A stretch of 64,000 bases of DNA from Prevotella sp. (GTDB lineage Bacteria > Bacteroidota > Bacteroidia > Bacteroidales > Muribaculaceae): positions 889,293 through 953,292 of the forward strand of contig JAMPBN010000001.1 of the NCBI GenBank assembly GCA_023666665.1. The letters are read 5' to 3'. Shown here piece after piece: positions 7,446 to 17,012 of the stretch. Made by a program: the position numbers and the translations under genes. The notes under the pieces were generated by a model. It saw only the letters and a list, made by a program, of their open reading frames with translations. It was not told the DNA's origin and ran no database searches. Every line of letters begins with the position of its first letter. Position 1 is the stretch's first letter.

Positions 7446-8822
7446 ATGAACACTGACACGTTTGAAATGGTTGCCAAGACCTTCCAGGGTTTGGAAGAAG
7501 TTTTGGCGGAAGAATTGCGCGGACTCGGAGCGCAGAATGTGGAGCCGGGTCGCCGAATGGTTTCATTTGAGGGCGATAAAGAGATGCTCTACAAAGCGAA
7601 CCTGCACTGCCGCACGGCGCTGCGCATTTTAAAGCCATTTTATAAATTCAAGGCTCAAAACCCTGAAAAACTCTACGACCGCGTTAAGGAATACGACTGG
7701 AACCGTCTGCTGACGGTTGATAAAACCTTTGTAATCGAAGCAACGGTTAATTCGGAAGTATTTACCAATTCGCGGTTTGTTACGTATAAGGTGAAAGATG
7801 CGATTGCCGACTGGTTTCGCGACCACGACGCAGAGGGTCGTCGTCCGGGCATACGTCTGACCGATGCCGACGTGGTGCTGAACGTCCACATCTCCGGCAC
7901 CGAGGTGACCATGAGCCTGGATTCATCGGGCGCGAGTCTTCACCGTCGCGGCTGGCGCGAGGCGCAGACCGAGGCTCCAATCAATGAGGTTTTGGCTGCC
8001 GGAATTATTCTGAAGAGCGGCTGGCGAGGCGACTGCCCGTTTGTTGACCCGATGTGCGGCTCAGGCACTTTCCTCGTTGAAGCCGCCTTGATTGCCGCCA
8101 ATATTGCTCCCGGCATTTTCCGTCAGGGATTTGCCTTTGAGCAGTGGGAAGACTTTGACCGGGAGCTCTTTGAGCGACTCTATAACGACGACTCGGCCGA
8201 GCGCGAAATCACCTGCCGGATAATCGGCGCGGATATGTCGCCAAAAGCCATTGCCATAGCGCAGAAAAACCTTAAACGTGCCGGCGTTGCCAAGCACGTG
8301 GAGCTTGAACTCAAGCCGCTGAGCGCCTGGACCGAGGCTCCCGAAAACGGCGTGCTTGTAACCAACCCGCCCTATGGCGAGCGCCTCAAGCCCGCCGACC
8401 TCGAAGGCCTCTACGATCTGCTTGGCGAGAAGCTCAAACACGTGTTTAAGGGATATCACGCCTGGATTATCGGTTATAAAGATGAGACTATGGCTCACAT
8501 CAGCCTGGCACCCTCGTCGAAAGACAGCCTGATGAACGGCTCGCTGCAATGCGAACTCCGCGAGTACATAATATTCGAGGGAAGCCGCAGGGACTTCAAG
8601 AGCGCCGGCGGAAGCACCCGGACTCGCCGGGTCGACACCCCCACGCATAAGCAATTCAAGCAAGACAAACCCAAGCGCGAACGCCCCGAACGTCCCGAAC
8701 GCGAGGAACGTGAACCAGCCGCCGAGCCGGAAAATCCGCTGGCAATGCGCCGCAACCCGAAATTACTTGAACAGATTGGCCGCCAGCCTAAGCTCTCAGC
8801 GCGTAAAAGTTGGCGCCGCTAA
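7446..8822 (+). CDS. rlmL: THUMP-domain RNA (guanine-N2-) methyltransferase, RlmL N-terminal type
   Basis: A 458-residue enzyme. Residues ~5-60 are a ferredoxin-like region and ~60-160 a THUMP RNA-binding domain. A Rossmann methyltransferase follows, with the SAM-binding motif DPMCGSGTF near 201 and the catalytic NPPY (TNPPYGERL) near 307. The last ~70 residues are a basic, Arg/Glu/Pro-rich tail that is probably disordered. Family knowledge points to m2G2445 formation in 23S rRNA, the N-terminal half of E. coli RlmL; the C-terminal RlmK part is absent here, as is usual in Bacteroidota. A ribosome biogenesis role in the cytoplasm is expected. It is followed after 18 bases by purD, which probably shares the transcript. 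Confidence 0.82.
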   Translation: MNTDTFEMVAKTFQGLEEVLAEELRGLGAQNVEPGRRMVSFEGDKEMLYKANLHCRTALRILKPFYKFKAQNPEKLYDRVKEYDWNRLLTVDKTFVIEATVNSEVFTNSRFVTYKVKDAIADWFRDHDAEGRRPGIRLTDADVVLNVHISGTEVTMSLDSSGASLHRRGWREAQTEAPINEVLAAGIILKSGWRGDCPFVDPMCGSGTFLVEAALIAANIAPGIFRQGFAFEQWEDFDRELFERLYNDDSAEREITCRIIGADMSPKAIAIAQKNLKRAGVAKHVELELKPLSAWTEAPENGVLVTNPPYGERLKPADLEGLYDLLGEKLKHVFKGYHAWIIGYKDETMAHISLAPSSKDSLMNGSLQCELREYIIFEGSRRDFKSAGGSTRTRRVDTPTHKQFKQDKPKRERPERPEREEREPAAEPENPLAMRRNPKLLEQIGRQPKLSARKSWRR

Positions 8823-8840
8823 CCCCCACCATTCAATCAT

Positions 8841-10112
8841 ATGACCATACTGCTGCTTGGCTCCGGAGGCCGTGAATGCGCTTTGGCATGGAAAATCAGC
8901 CAAAGCCCCAAATGTGAGAAACTGTTTATTGCCCCTGGCAACGGCGGCACCGGCGCTTACGGCACGAACGTGGTGCTAAAACCCACTGACTTCCCGGCAA
9001 TTGAAGACTTCTGCCGCCAAGAGGGCGTGGAGCTGATAGTTGTGGGCAATGAAGACCCGCTCGTGGCCGGCATCCGCGATTATTTTGCCGAGCATATGCC
9101 TGAAATGTTGCTCGCAGGCCCCGGAGCCGACGGCGCGGCGCTCGAGGGTAGCAAGGACTTTGCCAAGCAGTTTATGCTGCGCCACGGCATCCCCACCGCC
9201 GCCTATCGTTCATTCAATGCCGACACGGTTGAGGATGGATGCAAATTCATTGAAACTCTCGAGGCCCCCTACGTGCTGAAGGCCGACGGCCTTGCTGCCG
9301 GCAAGGGAGTGCTGATAATCAACGACCTCGACGAGGCCAAGCAATCGCTGCGCGAAATGCTCGGCGGAATGTTTGGCAAGGCAAGCGCCACGGTGGTTAT
9401 CGAAGAGTTTTTGAGCGGCATCGAGTGCTCGGTGTTCGTGCTGACCGACGGTGCCGGCCGCTACCGCATACTCCCTGTGGCCAAAGACTACAAGCGCATT
9501 GGTGAGGGCGACACCGGCCTCAATACCGGCGGTATGGGAGCAGTAAGCCCCGTGCCGTTTGCCGACGCGGAGTTTATGCAGAAAGTTGAGGAGCGCATCG
9601 TAAAACCCACTGTTCGCGGCCTTATTGCTGACGGCATTGACTATCGCGGCTTCATATTCCTCGGCTTGATTAACGTCAAGGGCGAGCCGATGGTCATTGA
9701 ATACAACGTCCGAATGGGCGACCCGGAAACCGAGGCTGTGATGCCCCGCGTGGCTTCAGACTTGCTGCCACTCCTGGAAGCTACAGCAAGGGGCAATCTC
9801 GGCGACCTTGAGCTGACAGAGGATCCGCGCATCGCCGTCACGGTAATGGCCGTCAGCGGCGGCTACCCCGGAAGCTACGAAAAGGGTATGCCGATTAGCG
9901 GCCTTGACGGAGCCGGTGAGTCGCTGCTCTTCCACGCCGGTACCGCAATTGATGCCAATGGGCAGCTCGTGACCTCCGGAGGCCGTGTGATTGCCGCAAC
10001 GAGCTATGGCAAAGATATTAGCGACGCAGCCGCAAAATCTTTCAGCGCAATTGACGCGATAAAATTCGACGGCAAATATTATCGCCGCGATATTGCCCGG
10101 GATTTGCTCTGA
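8841..10112 (+). CDS. purD: Phosphoribosylamine-glycine ligase
   Basis: A 423-residue GAR synthetase, the family's usual length. The N-terminal domain begins with LLLGSGGRECALAWK. The ATP-grasp core contains APYVLKADGLAAGKGVL near residue 141-157 and a metal/ATP-binding stretch ending EYNVRMGDPETEAVMPR. The enzyme joins glycine to phosphoribosylamine with ATP in the second step of de novo purine synthesis. The start is the first ATG after rlmL. Its stop overlaps the next start as TGATGA, so translation of the membrane protein downstream is probably coupled. Confidence 0.96.
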   Translation: MTILLLGSGGRECALAWKISQSPKCEKLFIAPGNGGTGAYGTNVVLKPTDFPAIEDFCRQEGVELIVVGNEDPLVAGIRDYFAEHMPEMLLAGPGADGAALEGSKDFAKQFMLRHGIPTAAYRSFNADTVEDGCKFIETLEAPYVLKADGLAAGKGVLIINDLDEAKQSLREMLGGMFGKASATVVIEEFLSGIECSVFVLTDGAGRYRILPVAKDYKRIGEGDTGLNTGGMGAVSPVPFADAEFMQKVEERIVKPTVRGLIADGIDYRGFIFLGLINVKGEPMVIEYNVRMGDPETEAVMPRVASDLLPLLEATARGNLGDLELTEDPRIAVTVMAVSGGYPGSYEKGMPISGLDGAGESLLFHAGTAIDANGQLVTSGGRVIAATSYGKDISDAAAKSFSAIDAIKFDGKYYRRDIARDLL

Positions 10113-10945
10113 TGAACGACCGGGCATATCGGATAAAACGTGTGATTCTTAGCCCGGCGGTGTCGGTGCTGATTGCCGCGTGTGCCTGCGCGGCGTTATT
10201 GTCGGCCGACCGGGCGGGAGTTCCCGCGCTCATTGCCGTTTGCGTCATGATGGTATATAACGTCAAGGCGCGCATTCTCTACAAGGGCGCAAATTATCCG
10301 TTTGCCGCTATGTTTATGGTGCTGTCAACGGTTTTCGGCGCAACTTTGACCGGTTCGCTGACGGCACTCTATGTTGCCGGCTCGCTGACGGTGTTATACT
10401 TCCTGTATCAGCGGCGTGAGCAGACCAAGGTGATATTCCTCATATTCCTTGTTTGCGGACTTGGAGCGCTGTGGTCGCGAAGCTACCTGCTGATTGCCGC
10501 CGCTATGGTGGTGGTTACCATTTTGATGCGTGCAATGTCGCTGCGCGGGTTTGTTGCCGCTCTGCTCGGATTCATAACTCCGCTGATTATTCTCGGCGGC
10601 TTTTGGCTGATTGATATTTTCACGCTGATTGAAACTTATCTCCAGCCGTTTTATTTCGGCTTTGATATTCATCAGCTTTTTATCTCAACGGTTGCCTTGC
10701 TCTTTGGCATTGTGATGTTTCTCCCCTCATATGGTTATCCGGCAAAGCAACGTGCGCGCAATATGGCAATGCTCGGACTGACTGCCTGCAGTGTGGTGCT
10801 CCCCATAATTGACCACGCCAATGCCCTTGATTATGCCGGAATCATCAACATTTGCGGTGCGTATAACATCGCCCACTTTGCGGCAACGCGCCGTTTTGGT
10901 TGGATTGGCGGACTTTTAGTGATAATCGGAGCTTTACTGGTATGA
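10112..10945 (+). CDS. Multi-pass membrane protein (DUF6427-like)
   Basis: A 277-residue protein made almost entirely of eight to ten hydrophobic segments, hence an inner-membrane protein. No catalytic or transport motif can be named. A charged loop (YQRREQTK, near residue 107) and a conserved-looking FYFGFDIHQL segment near 180 stand out. Proteins of this architecture sit beside purD and pdxB in other Bacteroidales, in my recollection as DUF6427, of unknown role. It overlaps purD by one base (TGATGA) and pdxB by four (ATGA), so it belongs to a tightly coupled operon. No function is claimed. Confidence 0.75.
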   Translation: MNDRAYRIKRVILSPAVSVLIAACACAALLSADRAGVPALIAVCVMMVYNVKARILYKGANYPFAAMFMVLSTVFGATLTGSLTALYVAGSLTVLYFLYQRREQTKVIFLIFLVCGLGALWSRSYLLIAAAMVVVTILMRAMSLRGFVAALLGFITPLIILGGFWLIDIFTLIETYLQPFYFGFDIHQLFISTVALLFGIVMFLPSYGYPAKQRARNMAMLGLTACSVVLPIIDHANALDYAGIINICGAYNIAHFAATRRFGWIGGLLVIIGALLV

Positions 10946-11871
10946 AAATCATTGTAGAGAGCTACATTCCGTTTATTACGGGAAAACTTGAAGCCCGCGG
11001 CCACGAGGTTACGTATCTTGCTCCAGAGGAGTTTTTAAATGACACGGTTCGCGATGCCGATGCGCTGATTGTGCGCACACGCACCAAATGCGACAGTCGG
11101 CTGCTTGACGGCACAGCAGTCAAAAAGATTGCCACCGCAACCATCGGCACCGACCATATTGACATGAATTACTGCCGCAAACATGGCATAGAGGTATTCA
11201 ACGCCCCAGGGTGCAATGCTCCCGCAGTGGCGCAATACGTGCTCAGCTCTATTAATGCCCTCGGCATCAAGAGTGGCACGATAGGAATTGTCGGAGTTGG
11301 CCACGTCGGCTCAATCGTTGATCGCTGGGCGCGGGCCAACGGCTATGAAACGCGGCTGTGCGACCCGCCGTTGGGGCTTAACGACTCGGTTTTTGATGCC
11401 GATGTCATAACCTTTCATACGCTCCTTGACGAAACTACCCGCCATATGGCCAACGCTGAGTTTTTTGACTCCTGCACCAACAAGCCGCTGATTATCAACG
11501 CTGCTCGTGGTGCCGTTGTTGACACTCCGGCGCTGCTTTGCGCCATAAAGAAGGGTAGGGTGAGGGGCGCGGTGATTGACTGCTGGGAAGGCGAACCGAA
11601 TATTTCGCGGGCATTGCTCAGCGTTGCCGACATTGCAACTCCCCATATTGCCGGATATTCGCTTCAGGGCAAGCGCCGGGCCACGGCAATGGCTCTTGCC
11701 GCCATTGACACGAGCGTGAAAGAAGACCTCGACCCGGTGGCGTGGGAACCCTCAATCAGAGCGATTGCCGAGAGCTACGACCCCATTGCCGACTCTCTTG
11801 CCCTCAAGCTCGCCCCCGAAGCCTTTGAGTCCCTCCGCAACCACTACACCTACCGCCACGAACCCAGATGA
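10942..11871 (+). CDS. pdxB: 4-phosphoerythronate dehydrogenase
   Basis: A 310-residue D-isomer-specific 2-hydroxyacid dehydrogenase. It has the Rossmann motif GIVGVGHVG near residue 117, a catalytic Arg-Glu-His set in the NAARGAVVDTPAL and ATPHIAGYS regions, and the PdxB-like TKCDSRLLDG segment. It oxidises 4-phosphoerythronate in the DXP-dependent pyridoxal phosphate pathway. The start ATG at 10942 overlaps the upstream stop by ATGA and begins exactly at the family's MKIIVE start; the upstream in-frame codon at 10900 would add 14 unrelated residues. It is about 70 residues shorter than the E. coli enzyme, mainly because the C-terminal dimerisation domain is reduced. Last gene of the operon. 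Confidence 0.9.
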   Translation: MKIIVESYIPFITGKLEARGHEVTYLAPEEFLNDTVRDADALIVRTRTKCDSRLLDGTAVKKIATATIGTDHIDMNYCRKHGIEVFNAPGCNAPAVAQYVLSSINALGIKSGTIGIVGVGHVGSIVDRWARANGYETRLCDPPLGLNDSVFDADVITFHTLLDETTRHMANAEFFDSCTNKPLIINAARGAVVDTPALLCAIKKGRVRGAVIDCWEGEPNISRALLSVADIATPHIAGYSLQGKRRATAMALAAIDTSVKEDLDPVAWEPSIRAIAESYDPIADSLALKLAPEAFESLRNHYTYRHEPR

Positions 11872-11900
11872 ACTTTTTTGATAAAATTCGCGTTTTGGTG

Positions 11901-11931
11901 TTGTGGAAACATAAAAATTTTGTTAACTTTG
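11901..11931 (+). promoter_or_regulatory. Promoter of the pseudouridine synthase gene
   Basis: TTG at 11901-11903, 20 bases, then TAACTTTG at 11924-11931. The ~78-base leader contains a small hairpin (GCCCG 11952-11956 with CGGGC 11966-11970), unusually long for this window. Confidence 0.75.
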
Positions 11932-12015
11932 CAGCGAATATCATAACCTAAGCCCGGCGCGATGTCGGGCGTTACACAATCAACTAATCCAACAATAATC
12001 TAAGCCATTAACATT

Positions 12016-13431
12016 ATGGACAGCAATCAAAACGGCGAATACAAACGCCCCAAACGTCCGCGCATCGGCGGCAATAACCCCGAGAACGGAACTGCAGACT
12101 CACGTTTCGAGAAAGTACAGTACGGTAGAGAACACACCAACGAAAACGGCGAGGCTCCTCACTACGAGCGCCCGCAGCGCCCCTATCAACAGCGTCAAAA
12201 TTCCGGGTATCAGCGTAATAACTACGGCAATAGCAATTACGGCAACAATAACTACGGCAACAATTACGGCAACAGCAACCGTCAGGATAACTATCAGCCC
12301 CGGCCGCGCTACAACCGCGAAGATGGCGAGCAAAACGGCTATCAGCCTCGTCAACCACGCCAGTATAATAACTACAATAACAATAATAATTACAACGGCA
12401 AAAATAATTACAACGGCAACGCCGAGGGTGGCTATCAGCCCCGTCAGCAGCGGCCGTATAACAATAACCGTTACAACAACAATAACAACCGATATAATAA
12501 CAACAACGGCAACGCCGAGGGTGGCTATCAGCCCCGCCAGCAGCGGCCGTACAATAATAACCGCAACAATAACTACTCCAACAATCAGGGTGTCTACCAG
12601 CCGCGCAATAATAACCGTCAAGGCGGCTATCAGCAGCGCCAGCAGCGCCCCGGCAAGAGCTTCACGCCCCGCCCAAAGCGCATTTTCTACGATGAACCGG
12701 AAATTGACCCGACAGCAGAAATCCGTCTGAACAAGTTTATTGCTAACGCCGGCATTTGCAGCCGCCGCGAAGCCGATGAGTTGATTCAGAAAGGCGAAGT
12801 CAAGGTCAACGGCAACGTTGTTACCGAGCTCGGTACGAAGATAACGCCCAAGGATGTGGTGGAATACAACGATAAGGTAGTAACCGGCGAGCGCAAATGC
12901 TACGTGCTGCTCAACAAGCCGAAAGACTGCGTGACCACCTCCGATGACCCCAACGGTCGCCTCACGGTGATGGACCTGGTGAAGAATGCCTGCGAGGAGC
13001 GCATCTATCCCGTAGGCCGCCTTGACCGCAACACCACCGGCGTATTGCTGCTAACCAACGACGGCGACTTGGCTTCCAAGCTGACTCATCCGCAGTATGT
13101 GAAGAAAAAAATCTACCACGTATGGACCGACCACGACATTGCCGAGGAAGATATGCAGCGCATTGCCGACGGCATTGAACTCGAGGATGGCCCCATTCAT
13201 GCTGACGCAATCTCCTACGCTAACGACACCGACAAGAACCAGGCCGGCATCGAAATCCACTCGGGCCGCAACCGCATTGTTCGCCGCATATTCGAGTCGC
13301 TGGGCTACCACGTGACTAAGCTTGACCGCGTATATTTTGCCGGTCTTACCAAGAAGAACCTGCCTCGCGGCCGCTGGCGTTATCTTACTCAGGAAGAAGT
13401 CAACTACCTCAAAATGGGCTCCTTTGAATAA
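12016..13431 (+). CDS. RsuA/RluB-family rRNA pseudouridine synthase with Asn-rich N-terminal extension
   Basis: A 471-residue protein. Residues 1-~230 are a low-complexity extension dominated by Asn, Tyr, Gln, Arg and Gly. It includes two copies of a 31-residue repeat starting GNAEGGYQPRQQRPY (DNA 12415 and 12508, 93 bases apart). An S4 RNA-binding domain starts near residue 236 (RLNKFIANAGICSRREADELI). The catalytic domain carries GRLDRNTTG with the likely catalytic Asp337 and the NQAGIEIHSGRNRIVRR region. The core isomerises a uridine in large-subunit rRNA, RluB-like. The extension is not needed for that chemistry; it resembles disordered RGG/YN-rich RNA-binding or condensate-forming tails, which is inference. 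A long leader and its own promoter precede it. Confidence 0.9.
   Translation: MDSNQNGEYKRPKRPRIGGNNPENGTADSRFEKVQYGREHTNENGEAPHYERPQRPYQQRQNSGYQRNNYGNSNYGNNNYGNNYGNSNRQDNYQPRPRYNREDGEQNGYQPRQPRQYNNYNNNNNYNGKNNYNGNAEGGYQPRQQRPYNNNRYNNNNNRYNNNNGNAEGGYQPRQQRPYNNNRNNNYSNNQGVYQPRNNNRQGGYQQRQQRPGKSFTPRPKRIFYDEPEIDPTAEIRLNKFIANAGICSRREADELIQKGEVKVNGNVVTELGTKITPKDVVEYNDKVVTGERKCYVLLNKPKDCVTTSDDPNGRLTVMDLVKNACEERIYPVGRLDRNTTGVLLLTNDGDLASKLTHPQYVKKKIYHVWTDHDIAEEDMQRIADGIELEDGPIHADAISYANDTDKNQAGIEIHSGRNRIVRRIFESLGYHVTKLDRVYFAGLTKKNLPRGRWRYLTQEEVNYLKMGSFE
12415..12600 (+). repeat. 93-base tandem repeat within the pseudouridine synthase gene
   Basis: Two copies, starting at 12415 and 12508, share long identical runs (GGCAACGCCGAGGGTGGCTA...) and then decay into AAC/AAT-rich DNA. 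Such in-frame repeats can change copy number by slippage or recombination. Confidence 0.8.
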
Positions 13432-13440
13432 TTCCGCAAA

Positions 13441-13483
13441 TTAACCTTAACCCTTAACCATTAACCCTCGGCGCATCGCGCCG
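13441..13483. repeat. TTAACCC tract plus CGGCGC hairpin upstream of asnS
   Basis: It has the same layout as the element at 7031-7075: TTAACC(T/C/A) units, then CCCTCGGCGC, and a six-base-pair hairpin with a three-base loop (13469-13483). It ends eight bases before the asnS start codon. Confidence 0.7.
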
Positions 13484-13491
13484 AATGTAAA

Positions 13492-14880
13492 ATGCAGCGC
13501 ATAAAAATTTCAGAAATATTCACCCCGGCCCTCATCGGCTCGGAAGTTTCCGTGATGGGCTGGGTGCGTACCCGTCGCGGCAACAAGAACGTGCAGTTTG
13601 TGGCTCTCAACGACGGCTCCACGATTAAAAACATACAGATAGTTTTCGACCTGACGAAGTTCTCAGAAGATGACCTCAAGCTGATTACCACCGGCTCGTC
13701 GCTCCACGTAGTCGGCAAGCTCGTGGAGTCGCAGGGCAAAGGCCAGACTTGCGAAATTCAGGCAGAGAAGCTCCACGTGTTTGGCACCGCCGATCCTAAC
13801 GAGTACCCTCTGCAGAAAAAAGGTCACACCCTGGAGTTCCTGCGCGAGAAAGCTCACTTGCGCCCCCGCACCAATACGTTTGGTGCAGTGTTGCGCGTGC
13901 GTTCCGCATTGGCATTTGCCGTGCACAAATTCTTCCAGGAACGCGGCTTTTTCTACCTCAATACCCCGCTGATTACCGCCAGCGACTGCGAGGGTGCCGG
14001 CGCAATGTTTCAGGTTACCACCATGGACCTCAACAACCTGCCCAAGCTTGAGGACGGCACGGTTGACTTCTCGGCCGACTTCTTCGGCAAGCCCACGGCA
14101 CTGACCGTCAGCGGCCAGCTCGAAGGCGAACTCGGCGCAACGGCCCTCGGTGCAATCTACACGTTCGGTCCCACATTCCGCGCTGAAAACTCCAACACTC
14201 CGCGCCACCTCGCAGAGTTCTGGATGATAGAGCCGGAAATCGCTTTCTACGACATCACCGACAATATGGACCTGGCCGAAGCGTTCATTAAATATTGCGT
14301 GCGCTACGCCCTTGACCATTGCCGCGATGACCTTGAGTTCCTGCAGCAGATGTATGACCACGACCTGATTTCGCGCCTCGAGCAGAGCATCAAAGATGAA
14401 TTTGTTCGCCTGACCTACACCGAGGGTGTTGAAATTCTGAAAAACTCCGGCAAGAAGTTTGAATTCCCGGTAGAGTGGGGTACCGACCTGCAGAGCGAAC
14501 ACGAGCGTTACCTCGTTGAGGAACACTTCAGGCGCCCCGTCATCCTCACCGACTACCCCAAGGAAATCAAGGCTTTCTATATGAAGCAAAACGAAGACGG
14601 CAAGACCGTTCGCGCCATGGATGTGCTTTTCCCGCAAATTGGCGAAATCATTGGTGGCAGCGAGCGCGAAGCCGACTACGACAAACTGCTTCAGCGCATA
14701 GAAGAGATGCACATCCCGATGAAGGATATGTGGTGGTATCTCGACACACGCCGCTTCGGCACGGTGCCTCACGCCGGCTTCGGCCTCGGCTTCGAGCGCC
14801 TGGTACTCTTCGTAACCGGTATGACCAATATCCGCGACGTGATACCATTCCCGCGCACTCCCAATAACGCTGAATTTTAA
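13492..14880 (+). CDS. asnS: Asparagine-tRNA ligase
   Basis: A 462-residue class IIb aminoacyl-tRNA synthetase. Residues ~15-105 form the OB-fold anticodon-binding domain ([16 protein letters not shown]). The catalytic core has motif 2 around [16 protein letters not shown] and motif 3 in [12 protein letters not shown] near the C terminus. It charges tRNA-Asn in the cytoplasm. The first ATG after the TTAACCC/hairpin element is used; no alternative is needed. Length matches the family. A ZIP transporter follows after seven bases and probably shares the transcript, although a functional link is not obvious. Confidence 0.96.
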   Translation: MQRIKISEIFTPALIGSEVSVMGWVRTRRGNKNVQFVALNDGSTIKNIQIVFDLTKFSEDDLKLITTGSSLHVVGKLVESQGKGQTCEIQAEKLHVFGTADPNEYPLQKKGHTLEFLREKAHLRPRTNTFGAVLRVRSALAFAVHKFFQERGFFYLNTPLITASDCEGAGAMFQVTTMDLNNLPKLEDGTVDFSADFFGKPTALTVSGQLEGELGATALGAIYTFGPTFRAENSNTPRHLAEFWMIEPEIAFYDITDNMDLAEAFIKYCVRYALDHCRDDLEFLQQMYDHDLISRLEQSIKDEFVRLTYTEGVEILKNSGKKFEFPVEWGTDLQSEHERYLVEEHFRRPVILTDYPKEIKAFYMKQNEDGKTVRAMDVLFPQIGEIIGGSEREADYDKLLQRIEEMHIPMKDMWWYLDTRRFGTVPHAGFGLGFERLVLFVTGMTNIRDVIPFPRTPNNAEF

Positions 14881-14887
14881 TTGAAAT

Positions 14888-15667
14888 ATGGGCGCGATAA
14901 CTCTTGCGCTTCTCATTCCCTTTGCGGGAACCGTTCTCGGGGCAGCCTGTGTGTTTGCAATACGCACGGGTCTTGCCCCGAGACTGCAAAAGTCTCTGAC
15001 CGGATTTGCCGCCGGTGTGATGGTGGCAGCCTCGGTGTGGTCGCTGCTGATTCCGGCTATGGAGATGTCGGGCGGCGAGGGTTGGCGCAGCGTGGTACCC
15101 GCAGTTGTTGGTTTTCTCGGTGGCATAGCATTCCTGTTGCTGCTCGATGAGGTTATTCCCCACCAACACATTGACAGCAACAGTCCGGAGGGTCCGCGCT
15201 CGCACCTTTCGCGCACGGCCAAGATGGTGTTTGCGATTACGCTGCATAACGTGCCGGAGGGAATGGCCGTGGGCGTTGCCTTAGCTGCTGCGATAGAACA
15301 AAACGCATATATGTCAATGTCCGGGGCAATCGCTCTGGCCTTGGGTATTGCCATTCAGAACTTTCCGGAGGGTGCCATAGTTTCGATGCCGCTGCATAGT
15401 GCCGGCAATTCGCGTAGAAAATCTTTTGCTATAGGAGCGCTTAGCGGCATAGTAGAACCCATTGGGGCAGTGATTACCATACTGCTGGCATCGTTGGTTG
15501 TGCCGGTGTTGCCTTATCTGCTGGCATTTGCTGCCGGAGCTATGATGTATGTGGTGGTAGAAGAGCTGATTCCCGAAACTCAATCCGGGCATCACTCTAA
15601 TTTCGGCACCATCGGTTTTGCCATTGGCTTCGCGTTGATGATGATTCTCGACATTCTCCTCGGCTAA
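14888..15667 (+). CDS. ZIP-family divalent metal transporter
   Basis: A 259-residue inner-membrane protein with about eight membrane segments. The signature ITLHNVPEGMAVGVALAAA near residue 117 is the metal-binding helix of ZIP permeases, and IAIQNFPEGAIVSMPL near 154 is the second. The cytoplasmic loop after the third helix contains HQHID, as in zinc-uptake members. It should import zinc and perhaps iron or manganese along the gradient. It starts seven bases after asnS. Similarity to ZupT/GufA is evident, but the subfamily cannot be fixed by eye. Confidence 0.88.
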   Translation: MGAITLALLIPFAGTVLGAACVFAIRTGLAPRLQKSLTGFAAGVMVAASVWSLLIPAMEMSGGEGWRSVVPAVVGFLGGIAFLLLLDEVIPHQHIDSNSPEGPRSHLSRTAKMVFAITLHNVPEGMAVGVALAAAIEQNAYMSMSGAIALALGIAIQNFPEGAIVSMPLHSAGNSRRKSFAIGALSGIVEPIGAVITILLASLVVPVLPYLLAFAAGAMMYVVVEELIPETQSGHHSNFGTIGFAIGFALMMILDILLG

Positions 15668-15706
15668 AAAGATGCGGAAAAGTTTCGGGGAGTCGGAAAA
15701 AATGCG

Positions 15707-15714
15707 TAACTTTG
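15707..15714 (+). promoter_or_regulatory. -7 box of the bL25-pth-hslR operon
   Basis: TAACTTTG with TTTC at 15683-15686 at the expected -33 distance. The leader to the bL25 ATG is roughly 75 bases. Confidence 0.7.
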
Positions 15715-15796
15715 CCCCCGGTTTTCCACTCGTGTGATGGGAAATTATTGAAATATTTATAATTTTGAGTAACACAACTAATTAACAACCAAAAAG

Positions 15797-16447
15797 ATGA
15801 AAACTTTTCAACTCGCTGCCGAACCCCGCACTGACCTCGGCAAGAAAGCAACCAAGGCTCTTCGCGCCGAAGGCAAAATCCCCGCAGTTATCAACGGCGG
15901 CGAAATCGTAACCCTCCCCTACAACGGCACCCTTAAGGCTGGCCAGAAACTCGTAGAAATCGAAGACGGCAAGGCCCTGATTTCCACCGACATCACCGTG
16001 ACCAACGAAGCAGTTCGCAAGCTGGTTTACACTCCCGATATTTTCGCTATCGAACTTGACGTTAACGGTGAAAAGAAAAACGCAATTCTCAAAGACCTGC
16101 AGTTCCACCCCGTTAAGGACAACATTCTTCACATTGACTTCCTTGAAGTTAACGACAAGAAGCCCGTTGTTATTGAAGTCCCCGTAACCCTCGAGGGTCA
16201 CGCTGAAGGTGTTAAGGCCGGTGGTAAGCTCCAGCTCAACATGAAGAAGCTCCGCGTTCGCGCTATCTACACCAACGTGCCCGAGCGTCTGGTAATCAAC
16301 GTTGACAACCTCGGCCTCGGCAAAACCATCCAGGTTGGCGACCTCCACTTTGAAGGCCTTGAACTCATCAACGCCAAAAATGCAGTTGTCTGCACCGTAG
16401 CACTCACTCGTGCTGCTCGTGGTGCCGCAGCCGCAGCCGCTAAATAA
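15797..16447 (+). CDS. rplY: 50S ribosomal protein bL25, CTC form
   Basis: A 216-residue general-stress/CTC-type bL25. Residues ~1-95 are the 5S rRNA-binding domain ([17 protein letters not shown] start, here [20 protein letters not shown]), and ~100-190 are the C-terminal TL5 beta domain with HIDFLEV. A short Ala-rich tail follows. It binds 5S rRNA in the large subunit. First gene of an operon: its stop overlaps the pth start (TAATG). The family's usual length in Bacteroidota is close to this. Confidence 0.95.
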   Translation: MKTFQLAAEPRTDLGKKATKALRAEGKIPAVINGGEIVTLPYNGTLKAGQKLVEIEDGKALISTDITVTNEAVRKLVYTPDIFAIELDVNGEKKNAILKDLQFHPVKDNILHIDFLEVNDKKPVVIEVPVTLEGHAEGVKAGGKLQLNMKKLRVRAIYTNVPERLVINVDNLGLGKTIQVGDLHFEGLELINAKNAVVCTVALTRAARGAAAAAAK

Positions 16448-17010
16448 TGAAGTATTTAATTGTTGGTCTCGGCAATATTGGTGCGGAATATCACCAAACC
16501 CGCCACAACATAGGATTTATGATATTGGATGCCATAGCCATGGCATCCAATATCTCTTTCTCCACCGAGCGTTATGGCGACGTGGCTCGCGGACGGCTTA
16601 AAAACAAGCAGCTCGTCTTTCTGAAGCCATCCACATATATGAACCTCTCGGGTGAGGCTGTGCGCTACTGGACACAAAAAGAGAAAATCCCGGTTGACCA
16701 CATTCTGATTGTGGTTGACGACCTTGCGCTCCCTTTCGGTGCAATCCGTATCAAGGCCAATGGCTCGGATGCCGGCCATAACGGCTTGAAAAATATTGCC
16801 GCGATGCTTGGCACACAGGCATATCCTCGACTGCGCTTCGGCATCGGATCTGACTTCAGTCGCGGACATCAGATTGACTACGTGCTCAGCAAGTTTTCAG
16901 CCACTGAGCTTGAAGAAATGAAGCCCCGCATTGAGCTGGCAATCGAGGCGATAAAAACCTTTGTGCTCGCCGGGATTCAAACCGCGATGTGCAACTATAA
17001 CAACAAGTAG
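16447..17010 (+). CDS. pth: Peptidyl-tRNA hydrolase
   Basis: A 187-residue enzyme with the conserved N terminus [21 protein letters not shown], including catalytic His20, the [12 protein letters not shown] segment that binds the peptide, and DDLALPFG with the expected Asp near 93. It releases tRNA from stalled peptidyl-tRNA after drop-off. The start overlaps the bL25 stop by one base, indicating coupling. Coupling of rplY with pth is common in bacteria. Confidence 0.96.
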   Translation: MKYLIVGLGNIGAEYHQTRHNIGFMILDAIAMASNISFSTERYGDVARGRLKNKQLVFLKPSTYMNLSGEAVRYWTQKEKIPVDHILIVVDDLALPFGAIRIKANGSDAGHNGLKNIAAMLGTQAYPRLRFGIGSDFSRGHQIDYVLSKFSATELEEMKPRIELAIEAIKTFVLAGIQTAMCNYNNK

Positions 17011-17012
17011 CG

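Noticed and set aside
12100..12621. A minus-strand frame that looks like a membrane protein
   Set aside because: It is the complement of the Asn/Tyr-rich repeats of the pseudouridine synthase; valine/isoleucine runs arise from AAC/AAT codons read in reverse.
13663..15354. A 563-codon open frame on the minus strand
   Set aside because: It lies opposite asnS and the ZIP transporter, both certain. Its composition and lack of any motif fit an antisense shadow of GC-rich codons.
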